Source of the DNA: an uncultured Prevotellaceae bacterium | GTDB taxonomy: Bacteria; Bacteroidota; Bacteroidia; Bacteroidales; Muribaculaceae | Direction: 5' to 3' | Length of the DNA stretch: 45,010 bases | Assembly: GCA_900320055.1 (NCBI GenBank) | Contig: ONQS01000021.1 | Coordinates: forward strand, 1 to 45,010 | In this document: positions 15,463 through 25,142 of the stretch, in pieces | Layout of the letters: the number at the start of each line of letters is the position of its first letter | How positions within the stretch are numbered: position 1 is the first letter of the stretch | Notes under the pieces: generated by a model | Told to the model about the DNA's origin: nothing | What the model saw: only the letters and a program-made list of their open reading frames with translations | The model's database searches: none | Program-made: the position numbers and the translations under genes

Positions 15463-17397
15463 TTAAAAGTTGGTCATTTCTGCCACTTCGCGATTAATAT
15501 CGGCTGCAAAGGTAGTAATTTTTTTCGAACCTTGATCACCTTCGCCCTGTTTTCTTATCGAAACTTCTTCACATCCGGCTTCTTTTTCACCGACAATGAG
15601 CAGATAAGGGATACGTTTCAGTTCGTTATCACGAATCTTGCGACCGATTTTCTCGTTGCGGTCATCCACGATGGCACGCACGTCGAGTTTGTTCAGTTCG
15701 TCTGCCACATGGTGAGCATAGTCGTTAAACTTCTCACTGATCGGCAACACCACGCACTGGTCAGGAACAAGCCACAGAGGCAACTTGCCGGCGGTGTGCT
15801 CAAGCAGCACGGCCACGAAGCGCTCCAGCGAGCCAAACGGGGCTCGGTGAATCATCACGGGACGGTGCTTCTGGTTGTCGGCACCGGTATACTCGAGTTG
15901 GAAACGCTCGGGCAGGTTGTAGTCCACCTGGATGGTGCCCAACTGCCAGCGGCGGCCCAGAGCATCCTTGACCATAAAGTCCAACTTGGGACCATAGAAG
16001 GCCGCCTCGCCGGTCACCTGCTTGGCAACCAAGCCCTTCTCCTCACAAGCCTCGATGATGGCGCGCTCGGCCTTTTCCCATACCTCATCGCTTCCCACAT
16101 ATTTCTCCTTGTTATTGGGGTCACGCAGCGAAATCTGAGCCTCATAGTTGAAACCGAATACACGGAAGATAAACGAGATGATGTCCATCACGCCCAAGAA
16201 CTCCTGCTTCAACTGGTCGGGCGTGCAGAACAGGTGAGCATCGTCCTGCGTGAAACTGCGCACGCGCGTCAGTCCGTGCAACTCACCACTCTGCTCATAG
16301 CGGTAAACGGTACCGAACTCGGCATAGCGGATAGGAAGGTCACGGTAACTGCGGGGAGCGGTCTTGTAGATCTCGCAGTGGTGGGGGCAGTTCATGGGTT
16401 TGAGCATGTACTCCTCACCCTCCTCGGGCGTGGTGATGGGACGGAACGAGTCCTTACCATACTTGGCATAGTGACCGCTGGTGACATACAGCAACTTGTT
16501 GCCGATGTGTGGCGTGATCACCTGCTGGTAGCCATAACGCTTCTGGATCTTGGCAAGCATGTCCTGCAGGCGGTTGCGCAGGGCAGCACCCTTGGGAAGC
16601 CACAAGGGCAGACCTTGGCCCACGTTGGGCGAGAAGGCAAACAGTTCCATCTCCTTGCCGATCTTACGGTGGTCGCGCTTCTTGGCCTCCTCGAGCAGCA
16701 CGAGGTACTCGTCGAGCATCTTCTTCTTGGGGAAGGTGATGCCATACACGCGGGTCAGTTGCGGGCGGGTCTCGTCACCGCGCCAGTAAGCACCGGCGAG
16801 CGACATCACCTTGATGGCCTTGATCATGCCAGTCGAGGGGATATGCGGGCCACGGCACAGGTCGGTGAAGTTACCCTGGGTATAAGTGGTGATGTGACCG
16901 TCTTCCAGGTCATTGATGAGTTCGCACTTCAGGGTCTGGCCCTTGTCGCCGAAGAACTTCAGGGCGTCGGCCTTGCTGATGTCGGCGCGGACAACAGCCT
17001 CATTTTTCTGTGCGAGTTCAGTCATCTTTTTCTCAATCTTGGCGAAGTCTGCATCGGTCAAGGGGGTGCCGCCAGTGTCGATGTCATAGTAGAAACCATT
17101 CTCCACAGCGGGACCAATACCGAACTGTACGTTGGGATACAACTCCTGAAGGGCCTCGGCCAGCAAGTGTGCCGATGTGTGCCAGAAGGCGTGTTTGCCC
17201 TCGGCGTCCTCCCACTTAAAGAATTTGATATCGCCATCCATACAAATGGGGCGTGAGATATCCCATTCCTCGTCGTTTAATGATGCGGCCAGCACGTTGC
17301 GTGCAAAGCCTTCGCTAATGCTCTTGGCAATGTCCAGAGGCGTTACTCCATCCTCGTATTGGCGCACATTGCCATCAGGAAACTTGATGTTAATCAT
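15463..17397 (-). CDS. thrS: Threonyl-tRNA synthetase
   Basis: The enzyme charges tRNA-Thr with threonine. The 644-residue protein has the full domain order: TGS domain (about 1-60), the editing SAD domain with [11 protein letters not shown], the class II catalytic core with a zinc ligand in [10 protein letters not shown] (about 335), [34 protein letters not shown] motif 2, and motif 3 near [11 protein letters not shown], then the anticodon-binding domain. It heads the operon; infC follows 74 bp later. A -7 box lies 63 nt upstream of its start. Confidence 0.98.
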   Translation of the reverse strand: MINIKFPDGNVRQYEDGVTPLDIAKSISEGFARNVLAASLNDEEWDISRPICMDGDIKFFKWEDAEGKHAFWHTSAHLLAEALQELYPNVQFGIGPAVENGFYYDIDTGGTPLTDADFAKIEKKMTELAQKNEAVVRADISKADALKFFGDKGQTLKCELINDLEDGHITTYTQGNFTDLCRGPHIPSTGMIKAIKVMSLAGAYWRGDETRPQLTRVYGITFPKKKMLDEYLVLLEEAKKRDHRKIGKEMELFAFSPNVGQGLPLWLPKGAALRNRLQDMLAKIQKRYGYQQVITPHIGNKLLYVTSGHYAKYGKDSFRPITTPEEGEEYMLKPMNCPHHCEIYKTAPRSYRDLPIRYAEFGTVYRYEQSGELHGLTRVRSFTQDDAHLFCTPDQLKQEFLGVMDIISFIFRVFGFNYEAQISLRDPNNKEKYVGSDEVWEKAERAIIEACEEKGLVAKQVTGEAAFYGPKLDFMVKDALGRRWQLGTIQVDYNLPERFQLEYTGADNQKHRPVMIHRAPFGSLERFVAVLLEHTAGKLPLWLVPDQCVVLPISEKFNDYAHHVADELNKLDVRAIVDDRNEKIGRKIRDNELKRIPYLLIVGEKEAGCEEVSIRKQGEGDQGSKKITTFAADINREVAEMTNF

Positions 17398-17459
17398 AAT
17401 AAGTCATTGATAATTACTGGTTTGCGTTGTGCCCTACAACAGCACAACATTTCAAACTG

Positions 17460-17467
17460 CAAAGTTA
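17460..17467 (-). promoter_or_regulatory. -7 box of the thrS operon
   Basis: The minus strand reads TAACTTTG followed by CA. The leader of about 55 nt contains a TTGTGC/GCACAA hairpin, which could take part in control of thrS. Confidence 0.6.
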
Positions 17468-17640
17468 CAAAGTTTTTTTAGAATAACCCGCACAACTCGC
17501 AGAACATTTCAATATGAAAACAAGAAAGGCTATGCCATCCCCACAACTCCAGATGACAAGGACCTGTCCGTTCATTTGAACGTACGAACGAATCAACGGA
17601 CAACACACCCTCAAGAGTTATAGGGAAAGTAAAAAATGAT

Positions 17641-17648
17641 TACCTTTG
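17641..17648 (+). promoter_or_regulatory. -7 box of the M50-like protease gene
   Basis: TACCTTTG lies 31 nt upstream of ATG 17680 and matches TAnnTTTG. The AT-rich sequence before it has no clear -33 TTTG. Confidence 0.6.
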
Positions 17649-17679
17649 TGGTCGGTAATAGCAAAAACAGTTTTTAGAG

Positions 17680-18822
17680 ATGAAATTGTTATTAAGACTC
17701 ATTGGAGGCCTTCTTCTAGGGGCGCTTATCGGCATGATTATTATCATCCCCATCGTTGCGTTGATCGACGGCGAATCGGTCATGACAGTGGCGAGGACCA
17801 TCTTCGGCAAGTTCACCCTGCAGAAAGTTGTCGGCATCGCCTGGATACTGCTCGCTGCCCTGCTTGCCGCTATCCTGAACATTATCATCCATGAGGGAGG
17901 GCACCTGGTGGCTGGACTGCTGACGGGCTACAAGTTCGTGTCGTTCCGTTTCTTTAACTGGACGCTTATCCGCAAGGACGGACGCCTGCTGTGGCGCAAC
18001 TTTGAGTTAGAGGGAACGGGCGGACAGTGCCTGATGGCTCCACCCGACAAGCCGCTGGAGGAAATCGACACGCGGTGGTACAATGCCGGCGGTGTGCTCG
18101 TCCAACTCATCATCACCCTGCTCTCCATCGTGCTGATATGGGCCCTGGACCTGCCTGAATGGCTGAACATACTGCTCGGGATGATGGCGCTATTTGGCAT
18201 TTTTGGGGTGTTGACCAACGGCATCCCCATGAAACTGGGCGGAGTTGCCAACGACGGCTACAACCTATTGCAACTGGAGAAAGACCCAGCAGCCAAGCAG
18301 AGTTTATGCAACATCCTCGAACTCAACGCACTCAACCAGGAAGGCAAGACCTACAGCGAGATGCCTGAACGCCTTTTCAACATCCCCGACCCTATCGACT
18401 GGAAAAACCCCTTGCACGCTGCCACCGTGTTGGCCTCGGCGACGCGCAAGCAGGCACAGTACCAGTGGGAAGAGTCCTACCAGCAACTCACCGAGGCGCT
18501 CAGGCACAAGAGCGACATCATGCCCCTGTACCAGTTGGAACTGGAGAACATGATGACACTGGCATGCATCGCCACGGGTCGTGACGAGGAAGCGCGCAAG
18601 CACCACACCGATGAGGTCGTCAAGTACGTCACCCACCACGCCCCGACGCAGAGCGACAAGCAGATGACGACCATGGCTGTAGCCCTCGCCCTAGAGGGAG
18701 ACCGCCCCAAAGCCGAACAACTGCTCAACAAACTCGATGCCAACCGCGGCAAGTACATCCACCAGGGTGACCTTACCATGAGCCTCGACCTCATGCGCTG
18801 GTTCCTCAACCACCGCCAATAG
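17680..18822 (+). CDS. Membrane zinc metalloprotease, M50-like
   Basis: The 380-residue protein has membrane helices at about 5-28, 49-70, 140-162 and 165-185. The motif HEGGH at 71-75 follows III within a helix, matching the HExxH zinc site of site-2-protease-like M50 peptidases. A soluble helical C-terminal half (about 205-380) looks TPR-like. The NAGGxxxQ segment near 130-140 fits the family pattern after the first catalytic helix. The substrate is unknown; relatives cleave membrane-bound anti-sigma factors or process exported proteins. Its own promoter box precedes it and a REP-type element follows within 7 bp of the stop. Confidence 0.7.
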   Translation: MKLLLRLIGGLLLGALIGMIIIIPIVALIDGESVMTVARTIFGKFTLQKVVGIAWILLAALLAAILNIIIHEGGHLVAGLLTGYKFVSFRFFNWTLIRKDGRLLWRNFELEGTGGQCLMAPPDKPLEEIDTRWYNAGGVLVQLIITLLSIVLIWALDLPEWLNILLGMMALFGIFGVLTNGIPMKLGGVANDGYNLLQLEKDPAAKQSLCNILELNALNQEGKTYSEMPERLFNIPDPIDWKNPLHAATVLASATRKQAQYQWEESYQQLTEALRHKSDIMPLYQLELENMMTLACIATGRDEEARKHHTDEVVKYVTHHAPTQSDKQMTTMAVALALEGDRPKAEQLLNKLDANRGKYIHQGDLTMSLDLMRWFLNHRQ

Positions 18823-18828
18823 ACGAGA

Positions 18829-19507
18829 GCCCCATCGGGGCCACCAGAGCATAGGCAGGGGTGAAGCGCAGCGCAACCCCTGTGACCAACGAACAATATC
18901 AATTATTAATTAGCCCCGTAAGGGCGACACAACAATATGCAAAATGGCTAATACATTCGTCAAGAATGACCTACATATCATTTTCCACACTAAGGCCAAA
19001 ACCACTGACGTATTGGACAAAGATCTCACACACCTCCACCAATATATCGCTGGTATTGTCAAAGGGATGGGAGGCGTGCAGATTGAGGTGGGAGGAATGT
19101 CTGACCACGTTCATCTCTTGTGTTCATTACCTAAAACCATGGCTCTTGCCGATTTTGTAAGAAAGGTGAAAGCAGAGAGTAGCAGATGGATAAAAACCCT
19201 CGACCCACACTATTATGGCGCGTTCGCATGGCAAGAGGGATATGCCGCCTATTCGGTAAGCACGTCAGTTTTGCCCAAGGTGATTCAATATATACGCCAT
19301 CAGCAAGAACACCATAAAGTGCGAACATTTATGGATGAATATAAAGCGTTTCTCAAAGCCAATGGAATTGATTATGATGAACGCTATTTGTAACAGTGCC
19401 GCCCCTACGGGGCTAAATATTGGGTGGGGTGCCGACATGACACAGGGGTTCCGTTCGGCTTCGCCTCACTGCACCCCTGCCTATACTCGGACCAGCCCTA
19501 ACGGGCT
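18829..19507 (+). mobile_element. REP-associated Y1 transposase element with mirrored hairpin flanks
   Basis: The transposase gene at 18944-19393 sits between two inverted flanks. Each flank holds three palindromes in mirror order: GCCCCATCGGGGC (18829-18841) against AGCCCTAACGGGCT (19494-19507); GCATAGGCAGGGGTG with CAACCCCTGTG (18849-18884) against its inverse (19441-19487); and GCCCCGTAAGGGC (18913-18925) against GCCCCTACGGGGC (19401-19413). Such inverted REP pairs around a single Y1 transposase are the RAYT/REPIN layout rather than a classic IS200 with unlike ends. Confidence 0.7.
18944..19393 (+). CDS. REP-associated (IS200-like) HUH Y1 transposase
   Basis: The 149-residue single-strand transposase belongs to the IS200/RAYT superfamily. 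The HUH metal-binding motif is His55-Val-His57 in SDHVHLL, and the nucleophilic tyrosine is Tyr116 in VIQYIRHQQEHH. The length fits Y1 enzymes. It should nick and join single-stranded DNA at the hairpins that flank it. It has no partner tnpB. The helicase gene starts 154 bp downstream, just past the right flank. Confidence 0.88.
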   Translation: MANTFVKNDLHIIFHTKAKTTDVLDKDLTHLHQYIAGIVKGMGGVQIEVGGMSDHVHLLCSLPKTMALADFVRKVKAESSRWIKTLDPHYYGAFAWQEGYAAYSVSTSVLPKVIQYIRHQQEHHKVRTFMDEYKAFLKANGIDYDERYL

Positions 19508-19546
19508 TCTGACACCGAACGATAACACCGGCAATAGATTGAGGTT

Positions 19547-21466
19547 ATGAGTAATGGGTCGGCCATAGCGCAACTGCAAGTGCAACGGGAACTACTCCGG
19601 ATAGAATACCAGGAGGAGAAAGAGGCCTATCGCCTGCACACACAGAACATGGGCCTGGCACGGCAGGTGACACGCGGCGACGCGTGGTACCCGCTGAGCA
19701 TGGGACGCACCTACTACAACTCGCTGAACCAGTACTGCATCGAGGTCACACGCAAGGCCGATGAGGAGATAGACCATAACTTCGAGTACGGCAAGCCCGT
19801 CGTGTTTTTCAGGGCCGAAGCCCCCGAGGGCGACTTGAAGCGAACCAGCGGCATCCGCTATTTCAACTTCACGGGAACGGTCTCCTATGTGGACGGGGAC
19901 CGCATGGTCATCGCCATCCCTGAGGGCCACACGCTGGAATTGCAAAACTCACAATTGCCACTAGGAGTGCAACTGTTCTTCGACGAGACTAGTTACCGCA
20001 TGATGTTTGACGCGCTAGAACGCGTGATTAATGCCAAGGGAACCCGCCTGGCCTATCTGCGCGATCTGTTCTACGGACGCCAGCGGGCCGAGGTGTTCAC
20101 CTTTAACGCGATGCGATTCCCGTGGCTCAACACAAGCCAGGAGCGGGCCGTGAACGACGTGCTTCGGGCCAAGGACGTGCGTGTGCTGCACGGGCCTCCC
20201 GGCACGGGCAAGACGACGACCCTGGTCGAGGCCATCAACGAGACCCTCATGCGCGAGACTCAAGTGCTCGTGTGTGCCCAGAGCAACACCGCCGTCGATT
20301 GGATCAGCGAGAAGTTGGTCGATTGTGGCATACCGGTGCTGCGCATCGGCAACCCCACACGAGTCAACGACAAGATGCTGAGTTTCACCTATGAGCACCG
20401 CTTTGCCGACCACCCCGACTATCCCAAACTGTGGCAGGTGCGACGCGACATGCGCGAGATGAGGCGACGCCGACGAGAAAAGGCCGAGCATTTCCACCAG
20501 AAACTCGACCGACTCAAGGAACTGGCCGTTGAACTCGAAGTGCGCATCACGGGTGATATCTTCGGTCAGGTGCGTGTCATCGCCTCAACGCTGGTGGGAG
20601 CAGGCAACAAGTTGCTCGACGGCAAGCGGTTTGGCACCGTTTTCATCGACGAGGCAGCACAGGCCCTTGAAGCAGCCTGCTGGATTCCCATCCGACGGGC
20701 TAGCCGCGTGATCCTAGCAGGTGACCACTGCCAGTTGCCGCCCACGGTCAAGAGCCTGCAAGCCCTCAAAGGCGGACTGGGCAAAACACTCATGGAGCGC
20801 ATTGTCGAGAACAAGCCAGAATGCGTGTCGCTTCTCCAAGTGCAGTACCGCATGAACGACGAAATCATGCAGTTCAGCAGCGACTATTTCTACCAGGGGC
20901 GGATGAAATCAGCCCCGGAGGTTGCCCATCGTCTCATCCACGAGGGCGACGCGCCCATTCTGTGGTTCGACACCTCAACCATCGAACTGGGCGAGGACGA
21001 GCAAAACGATTTCAAGGAAAAGTTTGTGGGTGAGACCTTTGGCCGCATCAACAAGGGAGAGGCCAACCTGACGCTGAGCCTGTTGCAGATCTATTTCCAG
21101 CGCGTCGGCAAGCAGCGCATCCTGAATGACCGCATCGATGTGGGCATTATCTCACCCTACCGCGCCCAGGTCCAGTACTTGAAGCGCTTGATCAAGAAAC
21201 GGGCCTTTTTCAAGCCTTTCCGCCACCTGATATCGGTCAACACCGTCGATGGATTCCAGGGCCAGGAGCGCGACGTGATACTCATCTCACTGGTGCGGGC
21301 CAATGATATGGGACAGATCGGCTTCTTACGCGACCTGCGCCGTATGAACGTGGCCATCACACGCGCCCGCATGAAACTCTTCATCCTGGGCGATGCCCCC
21401 ACCATGACCCGCCACCCCTTCTACCGGCGCCTATACGACTACATCCAGGAAGTCAGACAGCGCTGA
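19547..21466 (+). CDS. Superfamily 1 DNA/RNA helicase (Upf1/Dna2-like)
   Basis: The 639-residue ATPase has Walker A GPPGTGKT at 216-223, the Walker B/DEAA box at 368-371 (FIDEAAQALE), QCLPP-like and QYRM motifs (GDHCQLPPT and VQYRMND), and the C-terminal VDGFQGQERDVI and NVAITRAR motifs. This set defines the SF1B Upf1-like helicases that unwind nucleic acids 5' to 3'. The N-terminal 200 residues form a beta-rich region before the first RecA fold. Its cellular role is unknown. It begins right next to the RAYT element, and no own promoter box is obvious. Confidence 0.88.
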   Translation: MSNGSAIAQLQVQRELLRIEYQEEKEAYRLHTQNMGLARQVTRGDAWYPLSMGRTYYNSLNQYCIEVTRKADEEIDHNFEYGKPVVFFRAEAPEGDLKRTSGIRYFNFTGTVSYVDGDRMVIAIPEGHTLELQNSQLPLGVQLFFDETSYRMMFDALERVINAKGTRLAYLRDLFYGRQRAEVFTFNAMRFPWLNTSQERAVNDVLRAKDVRVLHGPPGTGKTTTLVEAINETLMRETQVLVCAQSNTAVDWISEKLVDCGIPVLRIGNPTRVNDKMLSFTYEHRFADHPDYPKLWQVRRDMREMRRRRREKAEHFHQKLDRLKELAVELEVRITGDIFGQVRVIASTLVGAGNKLLDGKRFGTVFIDEAAQALEAACWIPIRRASRVILAGDHCQLPPTVKSLQALKGGLGKTLMERIVENKPECVSLLQVQYRMNDEIMQFSSDYFYQGRMKSAPEVAHRLIHEGDAPILWFDTSTIELGEDEQNDFKEKFVGETFGRINKGEANLTLSLLQIYFQRVGKQRILNDRIDVGIISPYRAQVQYLKRLIKKRAFFKPFRHLISVNTVDGFQGQERDVILISLVRANDMGQIGFLRDLRRMNVAITRARMKLFILGDAPTMTRHPFYRRLYDYIQEVRQR

Positions 21467-21529
21467 GCCCACAACTCCTTTTCAAACAACAATAATAAAA
21501 AATGATTATTGTCCGGGGAAAGTTTAGCA

Positions 21530-21890
21530 GGCCAGGAGGCCTGCACAAGGCCAGCGGCCTTGACTATGCTTAACCCCAGGGCGCACAGGTCGGAGACCTC
21601 GTGCGGCCTGGGGAAAGCGAGCAAGAACCGAATCGGGCCTCGAAGAGGGCCAATAGCTTCAGCATCAAGAGATTTGACTATGTCGTGCCTTTTATACTTA
21701 GTGGCCCCTTTCAGGGCCCATATTGATATGGGTGCCAGTTCCCAGGCCTCACTGACCTTCGGCCAGTGCGCCCTGGGGTTGGGGTAATTACATAAACTTG
21801 GCTGCACCTCAGCCATCGAAGCAAGCTTCATGGCGTTCGGTTTGAACAAGTTTTCAAGGCCGCTGGCCTTGTGCAGGTTATTCGACCTGC
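21530..21890. repeat. Palindromic REP-like repeat cluster, inverted pair
   Basis: The 611-bp gene-free stretch is filled by two homologous modules in inverted orientation. Module 1 is GCCTGCACAAGGCCAGCGGC with its palindrome AAGGCCGCTGGCCTT (21539-21563 and, inverted, 21854-21877). Module 2 is a CCCAGG/CCTGGG hairpin with an internal stem (21575-21613 and 21741-21777). Smaller palindromes lie between (GGGCCTCgaaGAGGGCC and CCCATATtgATATGGG). No transposase is inside. Another module-1 copy is at 44971-44995. Confidence 0.75.
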
Positions 21891-22077
21891 CCGCCTGACA
21901 TAGCAAGCCCCCTCGCATAAGGCCGCCATAAAAGCATTGATTTCAATGTGTTTATGCACCCTTGGCGATTTTTCCCCAGACACCAATAATAAAAAATAAA
22001 CATCCGGCACAACAGTTGATAAATGAAGTCGTGCCGGATGTCAATCCGTGATGTTATGAGTGTGTCTGAAATGTTGC

Positions 22078-22707
22078 CTAGGCTGTTTGAGAAGCGGGAA
22101 TCTTGCGAAGCCACTGGCGGTAGCCGAGAACGGCCATGACAGTGTAGAAGGCGTAGAGGCAGGCCGTAAAGGGTATCTGCTTGTACACGTAAAGCACGGT
22201 GCAGACCAGATCCACAACGAGCCACAACAACCACTGCTCGGCATACTTCTGCGCCAAGGCCCACATAGCGACCATGCTTAACGAAGTCGTGAAACTGTCG
22301 CACAGGGGCACACTGCTATCGGTGAATGTAATCAGAATCCAATAGATCAGTGCCCATAGGGCTAGACCAACAAGCGCTACCGGCAGCACCCGCCTCAGGG
22401 GGAAATGTGAGATGGGCCTCTCGACCTCTTCACCCCCCACTCCGCCATCGCGGTTGCGCGCCCAACGCCACATGGCATAGCCATAGACGGCAGCAAGCAC
22501 ATAGTAGACCTCCATGCCGAAGTCGGCATACAGGCCGCGCTCCCAATACAGGTAGCCATGAACGATGGGCATGATGACGCTCACCAGCCACAGCCAGATG
22601 CTTGCCTTAAACTCTAGCCACAGATACACAAGCCCTAGCACCAGACCTGCCATATCGATGGCTTTAACCATGGTGAAATCGGCAAAATATTGCAGTATGG
22701 CTGACAC
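22078..22707 (-). CDS. pnuT: PnuC-family transporter, probably thiamine-specific (PnuT)
   Basis: The 209-residue integral membrane protein has about seven helices and the aromatic-rich YLWLEFKASIWLWLVS and YWERGLYADFGMEVYYV segments of the PnuC family (facilitated uptake of vitamin precursors). It lies 24 bp downstream of a TonB receptor whose leader is a TPP riboswitch. In Bacteroidetes such pairs are assigned to thiamine uptake, with the PnuC relative named PnuT; this specificity is inferred from context. The start is GTG at 22707, and ATG at 22671 is an alternative. A (TAACAAC)3 repeat fills the ribosome-binding region. Confidence 0.82.
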   Translation of the reverse strand: MSAILQYFADFTMVKAIDMAGLVLGLVYLWLEFKASIWLWLVSVIMPIVHGYLYWERGLYADFGMEVYYVLAAVYGYAMWRWARNRDGGVGGEEVERPISHFPLRRVLPVALVGLALWALIYWILITFTDSSVPLCDSFTTSLSMVAMWALAQKYAEQWLLWLVVDLVCTVLYVYKQIPFTACLYAFYTVMAVLGYRQWLRKIPASQTA

Positions 22708-22713
22708 TTTTAA

Positions 22714-22734
22714 GTTGTTAGTTGTTAGTTGTTA
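22714..22734 (-). repeat. (TAACAAC)3 heptad repeat starting at a stop codon
   Basis: On the coding strand three exact TAACAAC units begin with the stop codon of the TonB receptor and end 6 nt before the pnuT GTG. An identical array in the same phase links the genes at 37165 and 37139. Confidence 0.85.
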
Positions 22735-24987
22735 GAAGCGGAAGGTGATGTGACCCAGAGCGTTGATGCCTGCCATAGGATAGAAGCGAGGATCACTGTA
22801 GAGGGTGTACTTGTTCTCCTTGCTGCCACCAGGATAGAGCGCGCTCGTCATCGAGTAGCCGTTGGTCTCATACTTCTCGTCAAACAGGTTGTAGATGGTA
22901 GCACCCACGGTGATGCTGCGCACGTGCGGCAAATTGAAGGTGTAGGCCAGATCCAGGTTGTTGACAAAATAGGGATCGAGGGAATCCTCTTTGCGTTCGA
23001 AATTATCGAGATACTGTCGTGACACATATTGAGACTGGAACAATGCGGTAAATCCCTTGTAATCCAAGGCGATCACGCTGCCGACGGTTACACTTGGCGA
23101 GAAGGCGATAGTCGTGTTGCCGGCATGGATTTCGGTCTGGGTCCACATGTCGTCCCAGGTGTCGGCATCATAGTCGCTCACGTAGCCCACATAGTCCTTG
23201 ATGCGGTTACGGCTAAAGGTGGCATTCACATCCCATCGCAGCCAGTCAGTGAAGCGGAAACCAGCCATCAGTTCGACGCCCATGCGGTAACTGTTGGGCA
23301 CGTTCTCGGCCATGAGTTCGCCGATTTCGTTGATTTTGCCATTGAGCACCAACTGATCCTTATAGTTCATGTAGTAGAAATTGGCACCAGCGCTAAAGCG
23401 GCCACTGCGGAACTCATAGCCAGCCTCCCAGTCATAGAGTTTCTCGCTCGTGGGATGCTTCAGGAACAGGCCATCGGTATAGTTGTTGCGGGTCGGTTCC
23501 TTCTGTGCCACGGCAAACGACGCATACACACGGTTCTTGGCATTAATCTGCCAGTTGAGACCAGCCTTGGGATTGAAGAAATCGAACGGCTCGTCGATGT
23601 CGAGCGCTTGCAGGCGCTCGGGGTCGGCGGTCCAGTCCCACTTGTCGTTGTTGCCAGTGATGCGGTAACCGATGTGGCGGTATTGCAAATCGGCATAAGC
23701 GCTCAAGCCGCCCACGATCACATAGTTACCCTTGACGTAGATGTTATAGTCGGTCTTGCGGCCATTGTTGCGGTAATACTCGTGGTCGGGTGCCAACAGG
23801 CTCGTATAATTCTCGACCCAAATAACCTGACCATAGTGGTCATTGCTATAACGATTGATGCCACCGCCCAGTGTAGCAGCCAGTTTGCTGCCTGTGTACT
23901 GCAACGAGAACACACCGCCGCCAAAGCCGCTGTCCACACATTTCTTGCGCACTAGGCTGGCCTTCTTGTTGGTGCCAAAGGGCGTAACCACGGGTTCCAG
24001 ACCATATTCCTTGAGCGTGCGCGCGTTCTTGTACTCCTGGTAGTATCCAAAGCCATCGGTGTAATGCAGAGCCACATTGAGTTTCCACAGGGGGCTGAAC
24101 GTCTGATTCCAGATGAGTTGATAGTGAATCTGGCGATAGATGTCCTTCTGATCCTTATAGAATCCGGTCACCTTGCCGTCGTGCTTGATCTCACCATTGG
24201 GGTTATAGGTCCTGTTATTCTCAAGGTCGTCGCGGCTGATGCCGTCCCAGGCGTGGTAGGTATCTTCCTTGCCGCCATAGTTAATAAAACGCAACGATGT
24301 ACCCCCGTTGAAGTAACCCAATTGGGCGAAATAACTAACGAGTTCGCTGCTGGCACGGTCCCGGTAACCGTCGCTGCCGATGTGTGAAAGACGAGCCTCG
24401 ACGGCCCAGTGGTCGTGGAGCAGGCCGGTACCCACGCGCAGGGTTTCCTTGTTAGTATTGTAAGAGCCATAACTGCCCGTCACCTCGGCATATGCATCAC
24501 GCGAGAAACCCTGGGTTCGCATGTTCACGCTTCCGCCGAAGGCTCCCGAACCATTGGTCGAAGTGCCTGCGCCACGCTGCACCTGAATGTCGCGAACCGA
24601 CGAAGCAAAGTCAGGTGTGTTCACCCAATAGATGCTATGGCTCTCGGCGTCGTTCTGAGGGATGTCGTTCACCGTGATATTGATGCGTGTGGCATCAGTA
24701 CCACGCACTCGCATCGACGTGTAGCCCACACCGGCACCCGCATCGCTAGTGGTAATCACCGATGGTGTCATCGTCAACAGGAACGGGAGATCCAAGCCAT
24801 GATTAACGGCGGCAATCTGCTTGCCATTCATACTCGTAAACGCTACAGGAGTGTTTTCACTTGCACGGGTGCCCAGCACCTCCACCTCGCTCAGTGCGAT
24901 GGCTGGCACCGTGTCGGTTGCAGCAGGCTGTGCCGCCACAACGAGGGTTGCCATCGCTGTGGCAACCGTCAGTAAGGTCTTTTTCAT
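22732..24987 (-). CDS. TonB-dependent outer-membrane receptor, probably for thiamine
   Basis: The 751-residue protein has a signal peptide (about 1-19), a plug domain (about 40-155, with the VRGTDATRINITVNDIPQNDAES region) and a 22-strand barrel ending in GHITFRF, with the terminal aromatic residue typical of outer-membrane proteins. There is no SusC-type carboxypeptidase-like N-domain. It is controlled by the TPP riboswitch in its leader and paired with PnuT, so thiamine or a phosphate ester is the likely ligand, taken up with TonB energy. The specificity is inferred from the riboswitch. The heptad repeat after it starts at its stop codon. Confidence 0.9.
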   Translation of the reverse strand: MKKTLLTVATAMATLVVAAQPAATDTVPAIALSEVEVLGTRASENTPVAFTSMNGKQIAAVNHGLDLPFLLTMTPSVITTSDAGAGVGYTSMRVRGTDATRINITVNDIPQNDAESHSIYWVNTPDFASSVRDIQVQRGAGTSTNGSGAFGGSVNMRTQGFSRDAYAEVTGSYGSYNTNKETLRVGTGLLHDHWAVEARLSHIGSDGYRDRASSELVSYFAQLGYFNGGTSLRFINYGGKEDTYHAWDGISRDDLENNRTYNPNGEIKHDGKVTGFYKDQKDIYRQIHYQLIWNQTFSPLWKLNVALHYTDGFGYYQEYKNARTLKEYGLEPVVTPFGTNKKASLVRKKCVDSGFGGGVFSLQYTGSKLAATLGGGINRYSNDHYGQVIWVENYTSLLAPDHEYYRNNGRKTDYNIYVKGNYVIVGGLSAYADLQYRHIGYRITGNNDKWDWTADPERLQALDIDEPFDFFNPKAGLNWQINAKNRVYASFAVAQKEPTRNNYTDGLFLKHPTSEKLYDWEAGYEFRSGRFSAGANFYYMNYKDQLVLNGKINEIGELMAENVPNSYRMGVELMAGFRFTDWLRWDVNATFSRNRIKDYVGYVSDYDADTWDDMWTQTEIHAGNTTIAFSPSVTVGSVIALDYKGFTALFQSQYVSRQYLDNFERKEDSLDPYFVNNLDLAYTFNLPHVRSITVGATIYNLFDEKYETNGYSMTSALYPGGSKENKYTLYSDPRFYPMAGINALGHITFRF

Positions 24988-25009
24988 CGATTTTTTTAAT
25001 TAATAAGTT

Positions 25010-25094
25010 GTTCTCTACGCCGGCATTGTCCGGATCAGATCCGATGGGTATGTTCTCAGCCCCTGCCGCAGCCTGGGCACCCCAAACTCATTGA
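25010..25094 (-). promoter_or_regulatory. TPP riboswitch (THI element)
   Basis: On the minus strand the conserved parts appear in order: GGGGTGCCC, a stem, GGCTGAGA, ATACCC, GATCTGATCCGG, ATAATG-like ACAATGCCGGCGTAG and GAGAA. Together they form the pyrimidine- and pyrophosphate-sensing helices. It lies 23 nt upstream of the receptor start. When TPP binds, expression of the receptor and pnuT should fall. Confidence 0.95.
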
Positions 25095-25103
25095 ATCACG
25101 CCA

Positions 25104-25133
25104 CAAAGGTAGCACTTTTTTTTCAGTCTCAAA
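25104..25133 (-). promoter_or_regulatory. Promoter of the thiamine uptake operon
   Basis: The minus strand has TTTG (25130-25133), an 18-nt spacer, then TACCTTTG (25104-25111). It sits just before the riboswitch and is back to back with the promoter of the gene at 25183. Confidence 0.65.
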
Positions 25134-25142
25134 AAAATGAAT

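Noticed and set aside
21439-21918. 159-codon frame on the minus strand
   Set aside because: It spans the palindromic repeat cluster; its sequence mirrors the repeats rather than a protein fold.
23029-23955. 308-codon plus-strand frame inside the TonB receptor
   Set aside because: It is antisense to the receptor barrel and has no independent promoter or domain.
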